Assembly (NCBI GenBank): GCA_007694095.1
Contig: RECI01000220.1
Location: 1 to 34,633, forward strand
Origin: Balneolaceae bacterium
Lineage (GTDB): Bacteria; Bacteroidota; Rhodothermia; Balneolales; Balneolaceae
DNA length: 34,633 nucleotides
Direction of reading: 5' to 3'
This document shows, piece after piece, positions 7,770 to 16,099 of the stretch. The first letter of the stretch is position 1; every line of letters begins with the position of its first letter. Position numbers and translations under genes: made by a program. The notes beneath the pieces are model-generated. The model saw nothing but the letters and a program-made list of their open reading frames with translations. It did not search any database and was not told the origin of the DNA.

Positions 7770-8210
7770 CTATTTCATCACTGAATATTCCGTTGCATTC
7801 ATATATACCGATACGGCCTGTGCTACAATAACGCCATCTGCATGCGAATCTTTGTAGGCCTGCTGCCATTCAGGGTCAGCACGAAAAGCGTCCCAGTTTG
7901 CCCGGGCTGCATCGGCACTTTCGTGCATCAGAATAAAAATGAGCGTGTTCTCCCGCAGTTCAGGATCGGAGGGAACCCAGTACCCGATGTTGGTCATTCC
8001 GTGTTTTTCAAAAAGCCTCAGTGTGTGATCCTCAAAACGCCTGTGCAGAGCTTCCAGCCTGCCGTCATGGGTTGTGTAGGTACGCAATTCATATACCTTG
8101 TCTGTATTTGATTCGATAAGCTGTTCACCGGAATCTGGTGAAAAATTGAGCATTAGAACTGATGCAAAGAACAGGAATGAAGAGATTAGAATTGTCAAGG
8201 CTTGTTTCAT
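7770..8210 (-). CDS. Secreted NIPSNAP-family protein
   Basis: A 146-residue protein starts with a hydrophobic signal sequence (residues 4-24), followed by the NIPSNAP ferredoxin-like domain: VYELRTYTTHDGRLEALHRR, HTLRLFEKHGMTNIGYWVP, LIFILMHESADAARANWDAF, DPEWQQAY. The YELRTY opening, the KHGM-x-x-IGYW centre and the W-x-AF-x-x-DPEW motif are the family hallmarks. The molecular role of bacterial NIPSNAP proteins is not established; they often sit beside carbohydrate or aromatic catabolic enzymes. It is divergent from the alpha/beta hydrolase gene. Confidence 0.88.
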   Translation of the reverse strand: MKQALTILISSFLFFASVLMLNFSPDSGEQLIESNTDKVYELRTYTTHDGRLEALHRRFEDHTLRLFEKHGMTNIGYWVPSDPELRENTLIFILMHESADAARANWDAFRADPEWQQAYKDSHADGVIVAQAVSVYMNATEYSVMK

Positions 8211-8266
8211 CGAAGTAAAATTTTTTAATTGTTAGAATTTCGTTTTATAAAAACGGGCAACCTGAA

Positions 8267-8282
8267 TGTACCGGTGCACCGG
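8267..8282. promoter_or_regulatory. Palindromic site in a divergent promoter region, LacI-operator-like
   Basis: CCGGTGCACCGG (8271-8282) is a perfect 12-bp palindrome. It overlaps TGTACCGGTGCA (8267-8278), itself nearly palindromic around a central CG, as in LacI-family operators. It lies between the divergent NIPSNAP (start 8210) and hydrolase (start 8419) genes. Confidence 0.35.
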
Positions 8283-8418
8283 CAAAATGTAGTATGATTT
8301 ATTCTGTGATCAAATTGCAAATTTCAAGAACCAGTCACCTGGTTTTGTGCGCCGAAATTCTGTGTTTGTAAATTGGAATTTTCATAAAATGATTTTTCAC
8401 ATCAACAATTACAAAATT

Positions 8419-9342
8419 ATGAACCTGCTTAAAACTACATTACTCATTTTTCTGATCGTGTTGCTAACTTCACCGGTTTTTTCGCAGCCCATCATTCTCC
8501 CTTTATGGGACGGTACACCGCCGCTTCAGCAAGAAATGTATCTTGAAGAAGTACATACGCGGGAAGGCATTTTGAGAATCAGTAATGTACAAACACCAAT
8601 TCTCGAGGTATACCTGCCTGATGAACAGATCGCTAACGGTAGTGCAGTGCTTATTTTTCCTGGCGGCGGATATACCATCCTTGCATACGACTGGGAAGGA
8701 ACCGATTTTGCAAAATGGCTGCAGAATAACGGAATTGCCGGTATCGTTGTGAAATATCGCCTGCCGGTCTCGGAGTCGCTTACCGACCCAAAAGAGGTGC
8801 CACTTGCAGACGCTCAGCGTGCAATACGGCTGGTTCGCCATCATGCCGAAAGTTGGGGTATTGACCCGGAACAGGTTGGAATCATGGGTTTTTCGGCCGG
8901 CGGCCACCTGGCTTCAACACTCAGCACACAATATGAATATCGTGCACTGCCTTCAACTGACGCTATCGACTCCCTATCAGCAAGGCCCGATTTTACCATC
9001 CTGGTTTATCCGGTTATCTCATTCAGGGATGCGTCGTCACACTCGGGATCGCGAAGAAATCTGCTCGGCGATGAGCCATCTCAGGCTTTGGTTGACCGCT
9101 TTTCAGGCGAACTGCATGTAACTAACGAAACACCCCCAACCTTTTTAATTCATAGCCAGGATGATTCAGGGGTTCCTGTCCGGAACAGCCTGCTCTACTT
9201 CGAAGCACTCACAAATAATGGTGTATCCGCGTCATTACATGTATATCCTGCCGGCGGCCACGGTTTTGCATTCGGAACCGGCAACGGTGCTGTCGAAGGC
9301 TGGACAAACGTACTGCTGAACTGGCTAAAACAGTCAGATTGA
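8419..9342 (+). CDS. Secreted alpha/beta hydrolase (esterase/acetylxylan esterase-like)
   Basis: From the ATG at 8419 the protein is 307 residues with a clean signal peptide (MNLLKTTLLIFLIVLLTSPV, cut after FSQ). An upstream ATG at 8347 would place 24 residues before this signal and is rejected. The fold is the BD-FAE/esterase-lipase type: oxyanion loop PGGGY at 81-85, nucleophile elbow GFSAGG with Ser159, an acid at Asp248 or 249 (HSQDD) and His281 (GGHGF). The PLWDGTPP opening is common in periplasmic esterases of carbohydrate-utilisation loci. It probably removes acyl groups from sugars or polysaccharides; the substrate is inferred. Confidence 0.9.
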   Translation: MNLLKTTLLIFLIVLLTSPVFSQPIILPLWDGTPPLQQEMYLEEVHTREGILRISNVQTPILEVYLPDEQIANGSAVLIFPGGGYTILAYDWEGTDFAKWLQNNGIAGIVVKYRLPVSESLTDPKEVPLADAQRAIRLVRHHAESWGIDPEQVGIMGFSAGGHLASTLSTQYEYRALPSTDAIDSLSARPDFTILVYPVISFRDASSHSGSRRNLLGDEPSQALVDRFSGELHVTNETPPTFLIHSQDDSGVPVRNSLLYFEALTNNGVSASLHVYPAGGHGFAFGTGNGAVEGWTNVLLNWLKQSD

Positions 9343-9346
9343 GTGT

Positions 9347-9480
9347 AACCGCGAATGAACGCAATAGGATTTATGGTGTTTTTGCCCTGGCGTAGCTCTG
9401 CGGCCTTGGCGGTGAATTAATAGGGAACCGCGAAGGGCGCGATGAGACGCAAAGGGGGTTATGGTGTTTTTGCCTGGATA
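9347..9480. repeat. Hairpin-type repeat units 1 and 2 (left side of the GxxExxY gene)
   Basis: Unit 1 (9347-9425) begins AACCGCGAA and ends with CCCTGGCGTAGCTCTGCGG, CCTTGGCGGTGAATT and ATAGGG. Unit 2 (9426-9480) begins AACCGCGAAGGGCGCGATG and breaks off after TTTTGCCTGG. In a full unit the left part (AACCGC...GACGCAAAGGG) is an imperfect reverse complement of the right part (CCCTGGCGT...TTGGCGGT), so each can fold as a long hairpin. The same unit recurs at 9958-10172. Confidence 0.8.
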
Positions 9481-9564
9481 TAGTTTTTTGGAAAATTTTT
9501 GTAAGAGATTTCACTTTTCGGGTTCTTATTTATAGGAAATGGAATAATCAGATATAGAATCATC

Positions 9565-9948
9565 ATGACCGAAAATGAAATTGGAAAAGTGATTGTGAAT
9601 TGTGCACTCACGGTACATAAAAATCTCGGCCCCGGATTACTTGAAAATACATATCAGGCGTGTCTGCTTTATGAGCTGAATGAATCGGGCCTGGCGGTTC
9701 ATGATCAAGCAGTACTGCCGGTGAACTATAAAGGTGTGAGCCTGGATGTAGGGTACAGAATAGACCTTTGGGTGAACAGGAAGGTTGTGATTGAATTAAA
9801 AGCCGTAAAGGAATTAAAAGACCTTCACCTCGCACAAATTCTGACGTACCTGAAGCTGACAGATAACCGCCTGGGATATCTCATCAATTTCAATGTTCCA
9901 AGAATTAAACAAGGCATACGCAGGGTTGTCAACAATCTCCGGGAATAG
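9565..9948 (+). CDS. GxxExxY family protein (PD-(D/E)XK-like nuclease superfamily)
   Basis: A 127-residue protein with the defining GPGLLENTYQACLLYEL segment (G-x-x-E-x-x-Y) near residue 23, then a nuclease-like core DVGYRIDLWVNRKVVIELKA supplying Asp and the E-x-K pair. The typical end HLAQILTYLKLT, LGYLINFNVPRIKQGIRRVV completes it. Family assignment is firm. Its biochemical role is not established to my knowledge; a PD-(D/E)XK fold suggests nucleic-acid cleavage. The gene stands alone between hairpin-forming repeat units on both sides (9347-9480 and 9958-10172), the nearest starting 10 bp after its stop. This context suggests a mobile or repeat-associated unit. Confidence 0.93.
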   Translation: MTENEIGKVIVNCALTVHKNLGPGLLENTYQACLLYELNESGLAVHDQAVLPVNYKGVSLDVGYRIDLWVNRKVVIELKAVKELKDLHLAQILTYLKLTDNRLGYLINFNVPRIKQGIRRVVNNLRE

Positions 9949-9957
9949 TGATAGAAT

Positions 9958-10172
9958 AACCGCAAAGAAAATTATTGTGTATTCCCCCTGGCGTATCTCT
10001 GCGCCCATGGCGGTGAATAATTAGGGAACCGCAAAGGACGCGATGGAACGCAAAGGGATTTATTTTGCACTTCCCCCTGGCGTTTCTCTGCGCCCTTGGC
10101 GGTAAATTAATAGGGAACCGCAAAGAGCGCGATGGGACGCAAAGGGATTTATTTTGCACTTCCCCGGTGTTT
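9958..10172. repeat. Hairpin-type repeat units 3, 4 and 5 (right side of the GxxExxY gene)
   Basis: Three head-to-tail copies begin with AACCGCAAAG at 9958, 10027 and 10116. Units 4 and 5 share long runs such as GACGCAAAGGGATTTATTTT (one base apart between copies) and CACTTCCCC. Unit 3 lacks part of its left half. Unit 5 is cut short just before the GIY-YIG gene. Their inverted halves match those of units 1-2. Confidence 0.85.
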
Positions 10173-10216
10173 CTATGTGTCATGATGGTGTCATTTTGCT
10201 GAATTATCATTATTGC

Positions 10217-11071
10217 ATGAACAGCAGCGAATCTTTATTTACGGCAGAACCGTTTCTTGAACACCGTTTGAAAACCGGAATATTTGATTTTGTCCCGCAA
10301 TCGCCGGGAGTGTACAGGTTTTATGACGGGTTTGGTCATTTGCTCTATGTGGGCAAGGCAAAAAACCTCCGTTCACGGCTTTTTAGTTATAAAAGGATCA
10401 AACCGGGTTCTGTTTCACGCAAGGTATCAAAAATGATCGGCCAAACAGTTTCATTTGATTACCTGGTTACAGAGACCGAACGGGATGCGTTTCTGCTTGA
10501 AAACCGGCTGATCCGCCTTGAGCGCCCCCCTTTTAATCATGTCAACAAGGAAACGGAAACCTATTATTATGTTTACCTGAAATCAGATGGGGGAGGGCTT
10601 GAATTCAGGCTCGCGATGCGTATTCATGATGATAGTGATCATGAATTCTGGCATGGTTGTTTCAAGGGGCATGCCCCGGTCCGAAAATCCTTTGGGTGCC
10701 TACTCCGTCTTTTGTGGATGGCAGAGAATGACGTGCATAATCCCATGCACCTTCCGTTTCAGCTTACCCGTAACCTTACTCCTATGAGGTTTTACCTGCC
10801 ATGGAAGATGAACGGCCCGGAATCATGTGGCGGACTGCTTCAAGAGCTGCTTGATGCCTGGATGAGGGGTGAGAGTTGTGAAATCCTGGATTGGTTTGTG
10901 GTACAGATCGAAGGTGGAATTAAACGTACACCATTCCAGATACTCTTCCTGGAACATCACCTGGAATGTCTGAAATATTTTTTTGATCACAAATTAACCA
11001 GGCACAGGGAAATCCGCGGAGAGCGGAAGATCATAAACCAGGATGAAGTGGACGATTTACTGATTGCTTAG
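10217..11071 (+). CDS. Stand-alone UvrC-N/Cho-like GIY-YIG nuclease
   Basis: From the ATG at 10217 the protein has 284 residues. Residues 28-107 form a GIY-YIG domain of the UvrC type: PGVYRFYD (GVY 31-33), LLYVGKAKNLRSRLFSY (YVG 44-46, Arg52), then TERDAFLLENRLIRLERPPFN with the metal-binding Glu and the closing Asn. The remaining 175 residues match nothing I recognise; the UvrC RNase-H-like and HhH parts are absent (full UvrC is about 600 residues). E. coli Cho, an alternative damage endonuclease, has the same size and layout, so a role in excision repair is likely by analogy. The longer ATG at 10154 lies within or at the edge of the repeat and is rejected. Confidence 0.82.
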   Translation: MNSSESLFTAEPFLEHRLKTGIFDFVPQSPGVYRFYDGFGHLLYVGKAKNLRSRLFSYKRIKPGSVSRKVSKMIGQTVSFDYLVTETERDAFLLENRLIRLERPPFNHVNKETETYYYVYLKSDGGGLEFRLAMRIHDDSDHEFWHGCFKGHAPVRKSFGCLLRLLWMAENDVHNPMHLPFQLTRNLTPMRFYLPWKMNGPESCGGLLQELLDAWMRGESCEILDWFVVQIEGGIKRTPFQILFLEHHLECLKYFFDHKLTRHREIRGERKIINQDEVDDLLIA

Positions 11072-11113
11072 CCCACAATAAGACATCAGGAATAGACAGA
11101 TGGCACTATTTAC

Positions 11114-11152
11114 GCTGTGCGCTTAACACATTCGCATTGCGCACAGCTTTTT
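11114..11152 (+). terminator. Intrinsic terminator after the GIY-YIG gene
   Basis: GCTGTGCGC (11114-11122) and GCGCACAGC (11139-11147) form a perfect 9-bp G+C-rich stem with a 16-base loop, followed by TTTTT. It lies 43 bp after the GIY-YIG stop and just before the 3' end of the convergent RND pump gene. Confidence 0.85.
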
Positions 11153-11156
11153 AAAA

Positions 11157-14100
11157 CTAACCCTGACTTGGCTGGGCTTGCGGCACTACATCGGCAGAGC
11201 TGAAGAATTCTGCTTTTTTCACCAAAATGTACTCTTTGATCTGGTTGGATGTAATGTATACCACCGGAATCAGAATCAGGGTGATGAAGGTGGATGCAGT
11301 TAGCCCGCCGATCACAACACGTGCAAGTGATGCCTGTATTTCCCCTCCGGCACCCCATCCGAAAGAGAGGGGCAGCAATGCGAGTACAGTGGTAAATGTG
11401 GTCATCAAAATGGGCCGAAGCCTCAAACGACCTGACTGCACAACTGCTTCGAGAACTCCCAGGTTGCGGTCACGTCGCATCAGGTTGATGTAATCCACCA
11501 GTACAATTGCGTTATTCACTACAATGCCCACAAGCATAATGACTCCCATGGTGCTTTGCATATTGAAGGTGGTGCCGGTTAGCAGCATGGTGGGCACAAT
11601 TCCCACTATAGCTACAGGAACGGCAAACATCACAATCAGCGGATCGAGGAAACGCTCGAACTGAGCGGCCATCACCATGTAGATGAGGATCAGTGCCATA
11701 ATGATGGAGATCATAAAGTCGCGCTGGGCGCGCTGCTGTTCTTCATATTCACCGCTGTAAACAACTGAAAAACCGGTCGGCATGGCAAGGTCTGAAAGTT
11801 CGGCCTGGATTCGCTGAACAGCCTGCCCGAGAGGAACCCCGCTTTCAAGATTGGCAGTAATATAGGTTACCCTTTGACCATTGATCCGGTTAACGGTAAC
11901 AGGACCCCGTGAAGCCTCTTGGTCAATAACCGTGGAGATCGGAACGGTTTGCCCGCTGGCTGTGCGTACGGAGATGTTTTCAATATCGAGTGTACTCATT
12001 CTGTCCTGCTCCTGAAGGCGGACGGTAATCGGAAATTCATCACCACCAACTCGATAGACGCCGGCCCTTGCTCCCCCCACATTGGCCTGTACTGCCTGTG
12101 CCACTTCGCGGGCGGTAAGACCAAGCTCAGCAATTTTTTCCCTGTCAAAAATAATATTCTGTTCCGGACGGCCATCTTCAAGATCTGATCGAACCCCTCG
12201 GATTTCAGGAATTCTCTCCATCCTTCTTCGGATTTCTTCAGAAAGATCTTTGGCAACATCAAGGTCATAGCCCCGGAGCTGTATCTGCACGGCTTCATCT
12301 CCGCCTGACCCAAACACCCTTCGCAGTATCCAAAGGCCGCTTTGGGCACGCACCCTGAAAAATCCTCCGGGAATGCTCCCTTCAATCCGGTTCCGGATCA
12401 GATCAGCCAGTTCATACGAGCTGATGGTTCGTTCTGAAACATCAATCAGGTTCAAGTCGAGCTGAGCACGGCCATTTCTCACGTCCGTGGAGATATATTT
12501 CACCTGGTCCATCGGGGCTATTTCCGTTACAATTTCCCTCAATTCATTCAAATACCGGTTGGCTACGGCAATATTCATCCCATCAGCAAGAAAGAAATCG
12601 ATCCTGATTTCATCAGCCTCTGTCTCCGGTGCCAGTTCGGTATCTATGAACCCGGCGCTGTAAACAGCCCCAAAAATCAGCATGGTTGTTACGGCAAATA
12701 CGGTATATTTTCTGGCAATGGCTTTTCGCAGAAACCCGCTATATTTATTTTCGACTTTTTCGAAAAATATCTGGAAACGCCCTTTATCCTTCGCAGTGAG
12801 CTGGTTGTCCGGTTTAATAGTCAGGAACTTGCTGGCAAGCATCGGAACCAGTGTAAGTGCAACAAAAAGGGAACAGAAAAGGGCGAACACCACAACAAGC
12901 GCAAGCTCCTGGAACATGGTTCCGGTAAGTGTCTGCATAAACACAACCGGCAGGAATATGACAGACGTGGTGATCGTTGATGCCACAATTGCACCCGATA
13001 CTTCTTTGGTGCCAATCAGTGAACTTTCGGCAAGAGATTTACCCTGGCTGCGAAGGCGCACAATATTCTCGAGCACAACGATGGCATTGTCAACAATAAG
13101 GCCAACACCAAGTGCAAGTCCACCAAAACTCATTTGGTTCAGGGTTAATCCCGTAAAATAGAGCAGGCCAAAAGTGGCAATGATGGAAACCGGGATAGCC
13201 AGAGAGATGATAAACGTTGTTGACCCGTTTCGAAGAAAAAGGTAGAGGATAAAAATGGCCAACAATGCACCCCACATGGCAGCTTGCTGTACATTATCGA
13301 TCGAATTTTGAATAAACTCACTTTGATCGGTAACAATAAGGAGGTTCAGGTCCTGCCGTTCGGTATTGATTCGTTCCACTTCACGATGAATGAGCCGTGA
13401 AACTTCAACGGTGTTTGCACCGGTCTGCTTCCGGATCCCCATTCGGATCATAGGTTCATCATTCACAGTGGTTACACGCCAGATATCGGCATAGGCATCT
13501 TCAACAGTAGCCACATCCCGAACGCGAACAGGCCTGCCGTCAATACGGGTTATAATGGTTTCAGCGATCTGATCGATGGATGTAAATTCACCCAGTGTGC
13601 GTACGTAAAGCTGAGTGAGGCCATCGCGAACATTACCGCCGGGCAGGGTTGTATTCTCCGCAACAATCGCGTTCTGAACATCCACTGCGGTAAGGCCGCT
13701 GGCCATCATGCGGTCGCGCTTCAGGTTTACCAGTACTTCCCTGTAAACACCTCCCCAAACATCAATGGAACCAACGCCGGGAATTTGTTCTAGCCGCTTT
13801 GAAATATCCCTTTCGAGTAGCCGGGTAAGGTCATCAAGCGGGCGGGTGGATTGTGCACCGATGATTACAATCGGGGCATCGTTGGGATCAAATTTCCGCA
13901 CCCTGGGTGTATCGGCTTCATCAGGAAGATTTCTTCTTACACGGTCGAGCGCTGCCCTTACATCATTGGCTGCTTCATCAAGATTTACATTTTGGGCAAA
14001 GTTGATGCTAACCCAGCTTCTGCCTTCCTCGGAACGTGATGTTACCTCTTCAATATTGGCAACACCGGCAATAGCATTTTCAATCTGATCGGTTATAATT

Positions 14101-14282
14101 ACTTCAATTTCTTCGGGCCCTACGTTCGGGTAATCAACGGATATCGACAGTCGCGGAAATTCAATGGGGGGAAGCAGATCAACCGGCAGATAACGGAATC
14201 CTGCAATACCTAAAACCACCACGATTAAATAAATCATGGCTGTTGCAATCGGGCGGTTGATGGATGTATCGGTTAAAGCCAT
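11157..14282 (-). CDS. RND efflux transporter, inner-membrane pump (HAE/AcrB-like)
   Basis: The 1041-residue protein has the full RND layout: first helix after INRPIATAMIYLIVVVLG, a large periplasmic loop, a helix bundle from about 338, a second loop and a second bundle ending near QIKEYILVKKAEFF. The TM4 proton-relay motif reads VGLIVDNAIVVLENIV, so the first Asp (398) is kept while the second position is Asn399 instead of the Asp of AcrB, a variant common in this branch. It uses proton flow to expel drugs, detergents or lipophilic compounds. ATG at 14282 starts 8 bp after the adaptor's stop; an alternative at 14339 would add 19 residues overlapping the adaptor gene and is rejected. With the adaptor it forms a two-gene operon lacking an outer-membrane factor. 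Confidence 0.95.
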   Translation of the reverse strand: MALTDTSINRPIATAMIYLIVVVLGIAGFRYLPVDLLPPIEFPRLSISVDYPNVGPEEIEVIITDQIENAIAGVANIEEVTSRSEEGRSWVSINFAQNVNLDEAANDVRAALDRVRRNLPDEADTPRVRKFDPNDAPIVIIGAQSTRPLDDLTRLLERDISKRLEQIPGVGSIDVWGGVYREVLVNLKRDRMMASGLTAVDVQNAIVAENTTLPGGNVRDGLTQLYVRTLGEFTSIDQIAETIITRIDGRPVRVRDVATVEDAYADIWRVTTVNDEPMIRMGIRKQTGANTVEVSRLIHREVERINTERQDLNLLIVTDQSEFIQNSIDNVQQAAMWGALLAIFILYLFLRNGSTTFIISLAIPVSIIATFGLLYFTGLTLNQMSFGGLALGVGLIVDNAIVVLENIVRLRSQGKSLAESSLIGTKEVSGAIVASTITTSVIFLPVVFMQTLTGTMFQELALVVVFALFCSLFVALTLVPMLASKFLTIKPDNQLTAKDKGRFQIFFEKVENKYSGFLRKAIARKYTVFAVTTMLIFGAVYSAGFIDTELAPETEADEIRIDFFLADGMNIAVANRYLNELREIVTEIAPMDQVKYISTDVRNGRAQLDLNLIDVSERTISSYELADLIRNRIEGSIPGGFFRVRAQSGLWILRRVFGSGGDEAVQIQLRGYDLDVAKDLSEEIRRRMERIPEIRGVRSDLEDGRPEQNIIFDREKIAELGLTAREVAQAVQANVGGARAGVYRVGGDEFPITVRLQEQDRMSTLDIENISVRTASGQTVPISTVIDQEASRGPVTVNRINGQRVTYITANLESGVPLGQAVQRIQAELSDLAMPTGFSVVYSGEYEEQQRAQRDFMISIIMALILIYMVMAAQFERFLDPLIVMFAVPVAIVGIVPTMLLTGTTFNMQSTMGVIMLVGIVVNNAIVLVDYINLMRRDRNLGVLEAVVQSGRLRLRPILMTTFTTVLALLPLSFGWGAGGEIQASLARVVIGGLTASTFITLILIPVVYITSNQIKEYILVKKAEFFSSADVVPQAQPSQG

Positions 14283-14289
14283 AATTAAA

Positions 14290-15600
14290 TCAGTTTTGAG
14301 TTGCAGTATCAGCCCGTTGTCTCTCAACAACATTGTCATTCATAATCTCTCTGAGCAGGTCCCGGGGCTGCAGCCGTTGGATTTCCATAATACTCTGCCA
14401 GCTTGTCGGTCTTACCCTTGCCATGCCGCTGTCGTCACGAACCAAAAGGTTGTGGCCAACCGTAACCACCCAGTCACCACTTCTGATCCCCTCAACACCG
14501 GCCGCATCGCGACCGCGGGCGACAACACCAACGGGACGGAATTCAATATCGGTAGGATTGCTTAAATTACCGGAACCGCCGTTTGATTCAAGTTCTTCAA
14601 TGGCATCCGATTCCATTCCAAAGCTTGTGGCCACGTAAACACCGGTTTCGCCTGACTGCGGATGGCGGTAGATGGCACTCAGCGGAATTATCGTGGTTTG
14701 TTCACTTTCCCCGTACATTACGTCAACAGTAACAAACATGCCGGGAAGCAGCAACCCGTCAGGGTTGTCGATGTCAATTTCAGCCTCTGTACTAAAACTG
14801 CCGATTCCTAAAAATGGCGAGATCCGGGAAATCTGTGCGGTGAGAACCGTATCCTGTATATTATCAGAGAAAATTCGCACTCTATCTCCGGTGTTAATAT
14901 ATCCTAGCATCCGTTCAGTGAGGTTAATCGTAATTTTTGAGCGGGACAGATCACCGAGTGTAAACAGCCGGGTATTCGTATTCACCTGCATGCCGATTTC
15001 AGCATTTCTCTGGCCGGCTGTACCGGTAACGGGAGCACGGATAACGGTTTGCTCAAGGGCATCGTTTTGTTCTTCAACAGTAGACCGTGCCTGTTCAACC
15101 TGTGCATTGGCAAGTTCAACGCTTGCTTCCGCTGATTCAAGCCTTGCCTCAAGCTGTTCAATCTCCATTTCACTGCTCAGGTCTCTGGATGCAAGTATTC
15201 GTTCTCTTCGAAGCTGGGATTCAACCTCACCCAATGCAGCCTCAGCCTGTCTTCGTTGTGCAATATTAATTCGCAGGGAAGCTTCAGCCTGTCTCAGCCG
15301 TTCCCGATATTCAGTGTCCCGTAACCGGAGCAGTGCATCACCACGGTTAATCTGGTCTCCGTTTTGAACATAGATCTCTTCAATTGGGGCAGAAATTCTT
15401 GGATAGATGTCAACCTGGTTGGCTGCCCGAACAATACCATTTAATCTCTCTTCAAGCGGTAAGCCCCCGAATTGTGCCTGTACAACTTCAACCGCAGGTA
15501 TCACAGCGGCTGAATGCTCATTATTCACTTCGTTGTTACAGCCAACAAACATGAACAGGAAAAAGGCTGATGTAATCAGCAGGGAATTTTTTAAAATCAT
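14290..15600 (-). CDS. RND efflux periplasmic adaptor lipoprotein (membrane fusion protein)
   Basis: A 436-residue adaptor with a lipoprotein signal (lipobox FVGC, Cys21) links the pump to an outer-membrane channel. The order is lipoyl half-domain (GIVRAANQVDIYPRISAPIE, EIYVQNGDQINRGDALLRL), an alpha-hairpin coiled coil of about 90 residues rich in E, A, Q and R (about 90-185), the second lipoyl half (VIRAPVTGTAGQ) and beta-barrel and membrane-proximal domains. It is the first gene of the two-gene operon with the RND pump. The C-terminal region carries an unusual acidic/Ser-Gly-Asn insertion (AIEELESNGGSGNLSNP). Confidence 0.94.
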   Translation of the reverse strand: MILKNSLLITSAFFLFMFVGCNNEVNNEHSAAVIPAVEVVQAQFGGLPLEERLNGIVRAANQVDIYPRISAPIEEIYVQNGDQINRGDALLRLRDTEYRERLRQAEASLRINIAQRRQAEAALGEVESQLRRERILASRDLSSEMEIEQLEARLESAEASVELANAQVEQARSTVEEQNDALEQTVIRAPVTGTAGQRNAEIGMQVNTNTRLFTLGDLSRSKITINLTERMLGYINTGDRVRIFSDNIQDTVLTAQISRISPFLGIGSFSTEAEIDIDNPDGLLLPGMFVTVDVMYGESEQTTIIPLSAIYRHPQSGETGVYVATSFGMESDAIEELESNGGSGNLSNPTDIEFRPVGVVARGRDAAGVEGIRSGDWVVTVGHNLLVRDDSGMARVRPTSWQSIMEIQRLQPRDLLREIMNDNVVERQRADTATQN

Positions 15601-15620
15601 AATACTTTAATATTGAACAT

Positions 15621-15630
15621 CTGTTAACAG
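15621..15630. promoter_or_regulatory. Short palindrome upstream of the RND adaptor gene
   Basis: CTGTTAACAG is a perfect 10-bp palindrome 20 bp before the adaptor start, a position where a repressor of the pump operon might bind. No regulator gene is adjacent. A match of this length can arise by chance. Confidence 0.2.
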
Positions 15631-15713
15631 GATAACATATTTTTCTTGAATCCATTCCCTTCCTAATGTTAAAAAGTTTTAAAAGGGCAAGCTCTTGTAT
15701 AAAATTTTGAAAA

Positions 15714-15749
15714 ACATGTTGGTATTAACGGTGCTTTAAGCGCCTGTAG
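15714..15749. repeat. Dispersed stem-loop repeat, copy 1
   Basis: AACATGTTGGTATTAACGGT followed by GCTTTAAGCGCCTGTA. A second copy stands at 27937-27972. The centre GGTGCT-tta-AGCGCC folds with one T-G wobble where the other copy has a Watson-Crick pair. It is in the gap between the RND adaptor and thioredoxin genes. Confidence 0.6.
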
Positions 15750-15767
15750 ATAACTATTTTGGATTCA

Positions 15768-15882
15768 ATAACACAGGCAGCCTTAGGAGCTGCGGTAGGA
15801 GAAGCAATACTTGGAAAAAATCGGCTTTAAGGCTGCCGCATAGGGTGCGGTTCTTGGAACGATTCCCGTTCTGAAGTGTTAT
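15768..15882. repeat. Nested inverted-repeat element
   Basis: The inner arms GGCAGCCTTA (15776-15785) and TAAGGCTGCC (15828-15837) are perfect complements. Outer arms ATAACAC (15768-15774) and GTGTTAT (15876-15882) enclose them. The 115-bp element contains no reading frame and could be a small non-autonomous mobile element or a structured transcript. Confidence 0.5.
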
Positions 15883-16099
15883 CGATTTTCTGGAATCGCA
15901 TTTTCAAAAGAGTAACTAAATCTTCCTATATTACAATGTTTGTGAAACCGTTATCCGGTTCTGTGAATTCATAAAGTATGTTGAGTGGATTCATAGCTGA
16001 ATGGCCAATAACCGGCCCGGCAAACGCCATGAGACATAATTGCGTTTTTTGCCGCTTACTGATATTTCATAAAATAATTCCATCATTGATTATTGAACC

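Noticed and set aside
9958-10172. CRISPR array
   Set aside because: Units are long, imperfect and directly abutting, with no unique spacers of constant length and no cas genes.
9929-10210. 93-codon minus-strand frame across repeat units 3-5
   Set aside because: Its internal peptide repetition comes from the DNA repeat units; no coding evidence.
10154-10216. Upstream start for the GIY-YIG gene
   Set aside because: The added 21 residues would be encoded by repeat unit 5 and its edge, and they lack similarity to UvrC-N starts.
14672-15367. 231-codon open frame on the plus strand
   Set aside because: Antisense to the RND adaptor gene; serine- and arginine-rich translation typical of a shadow frame.
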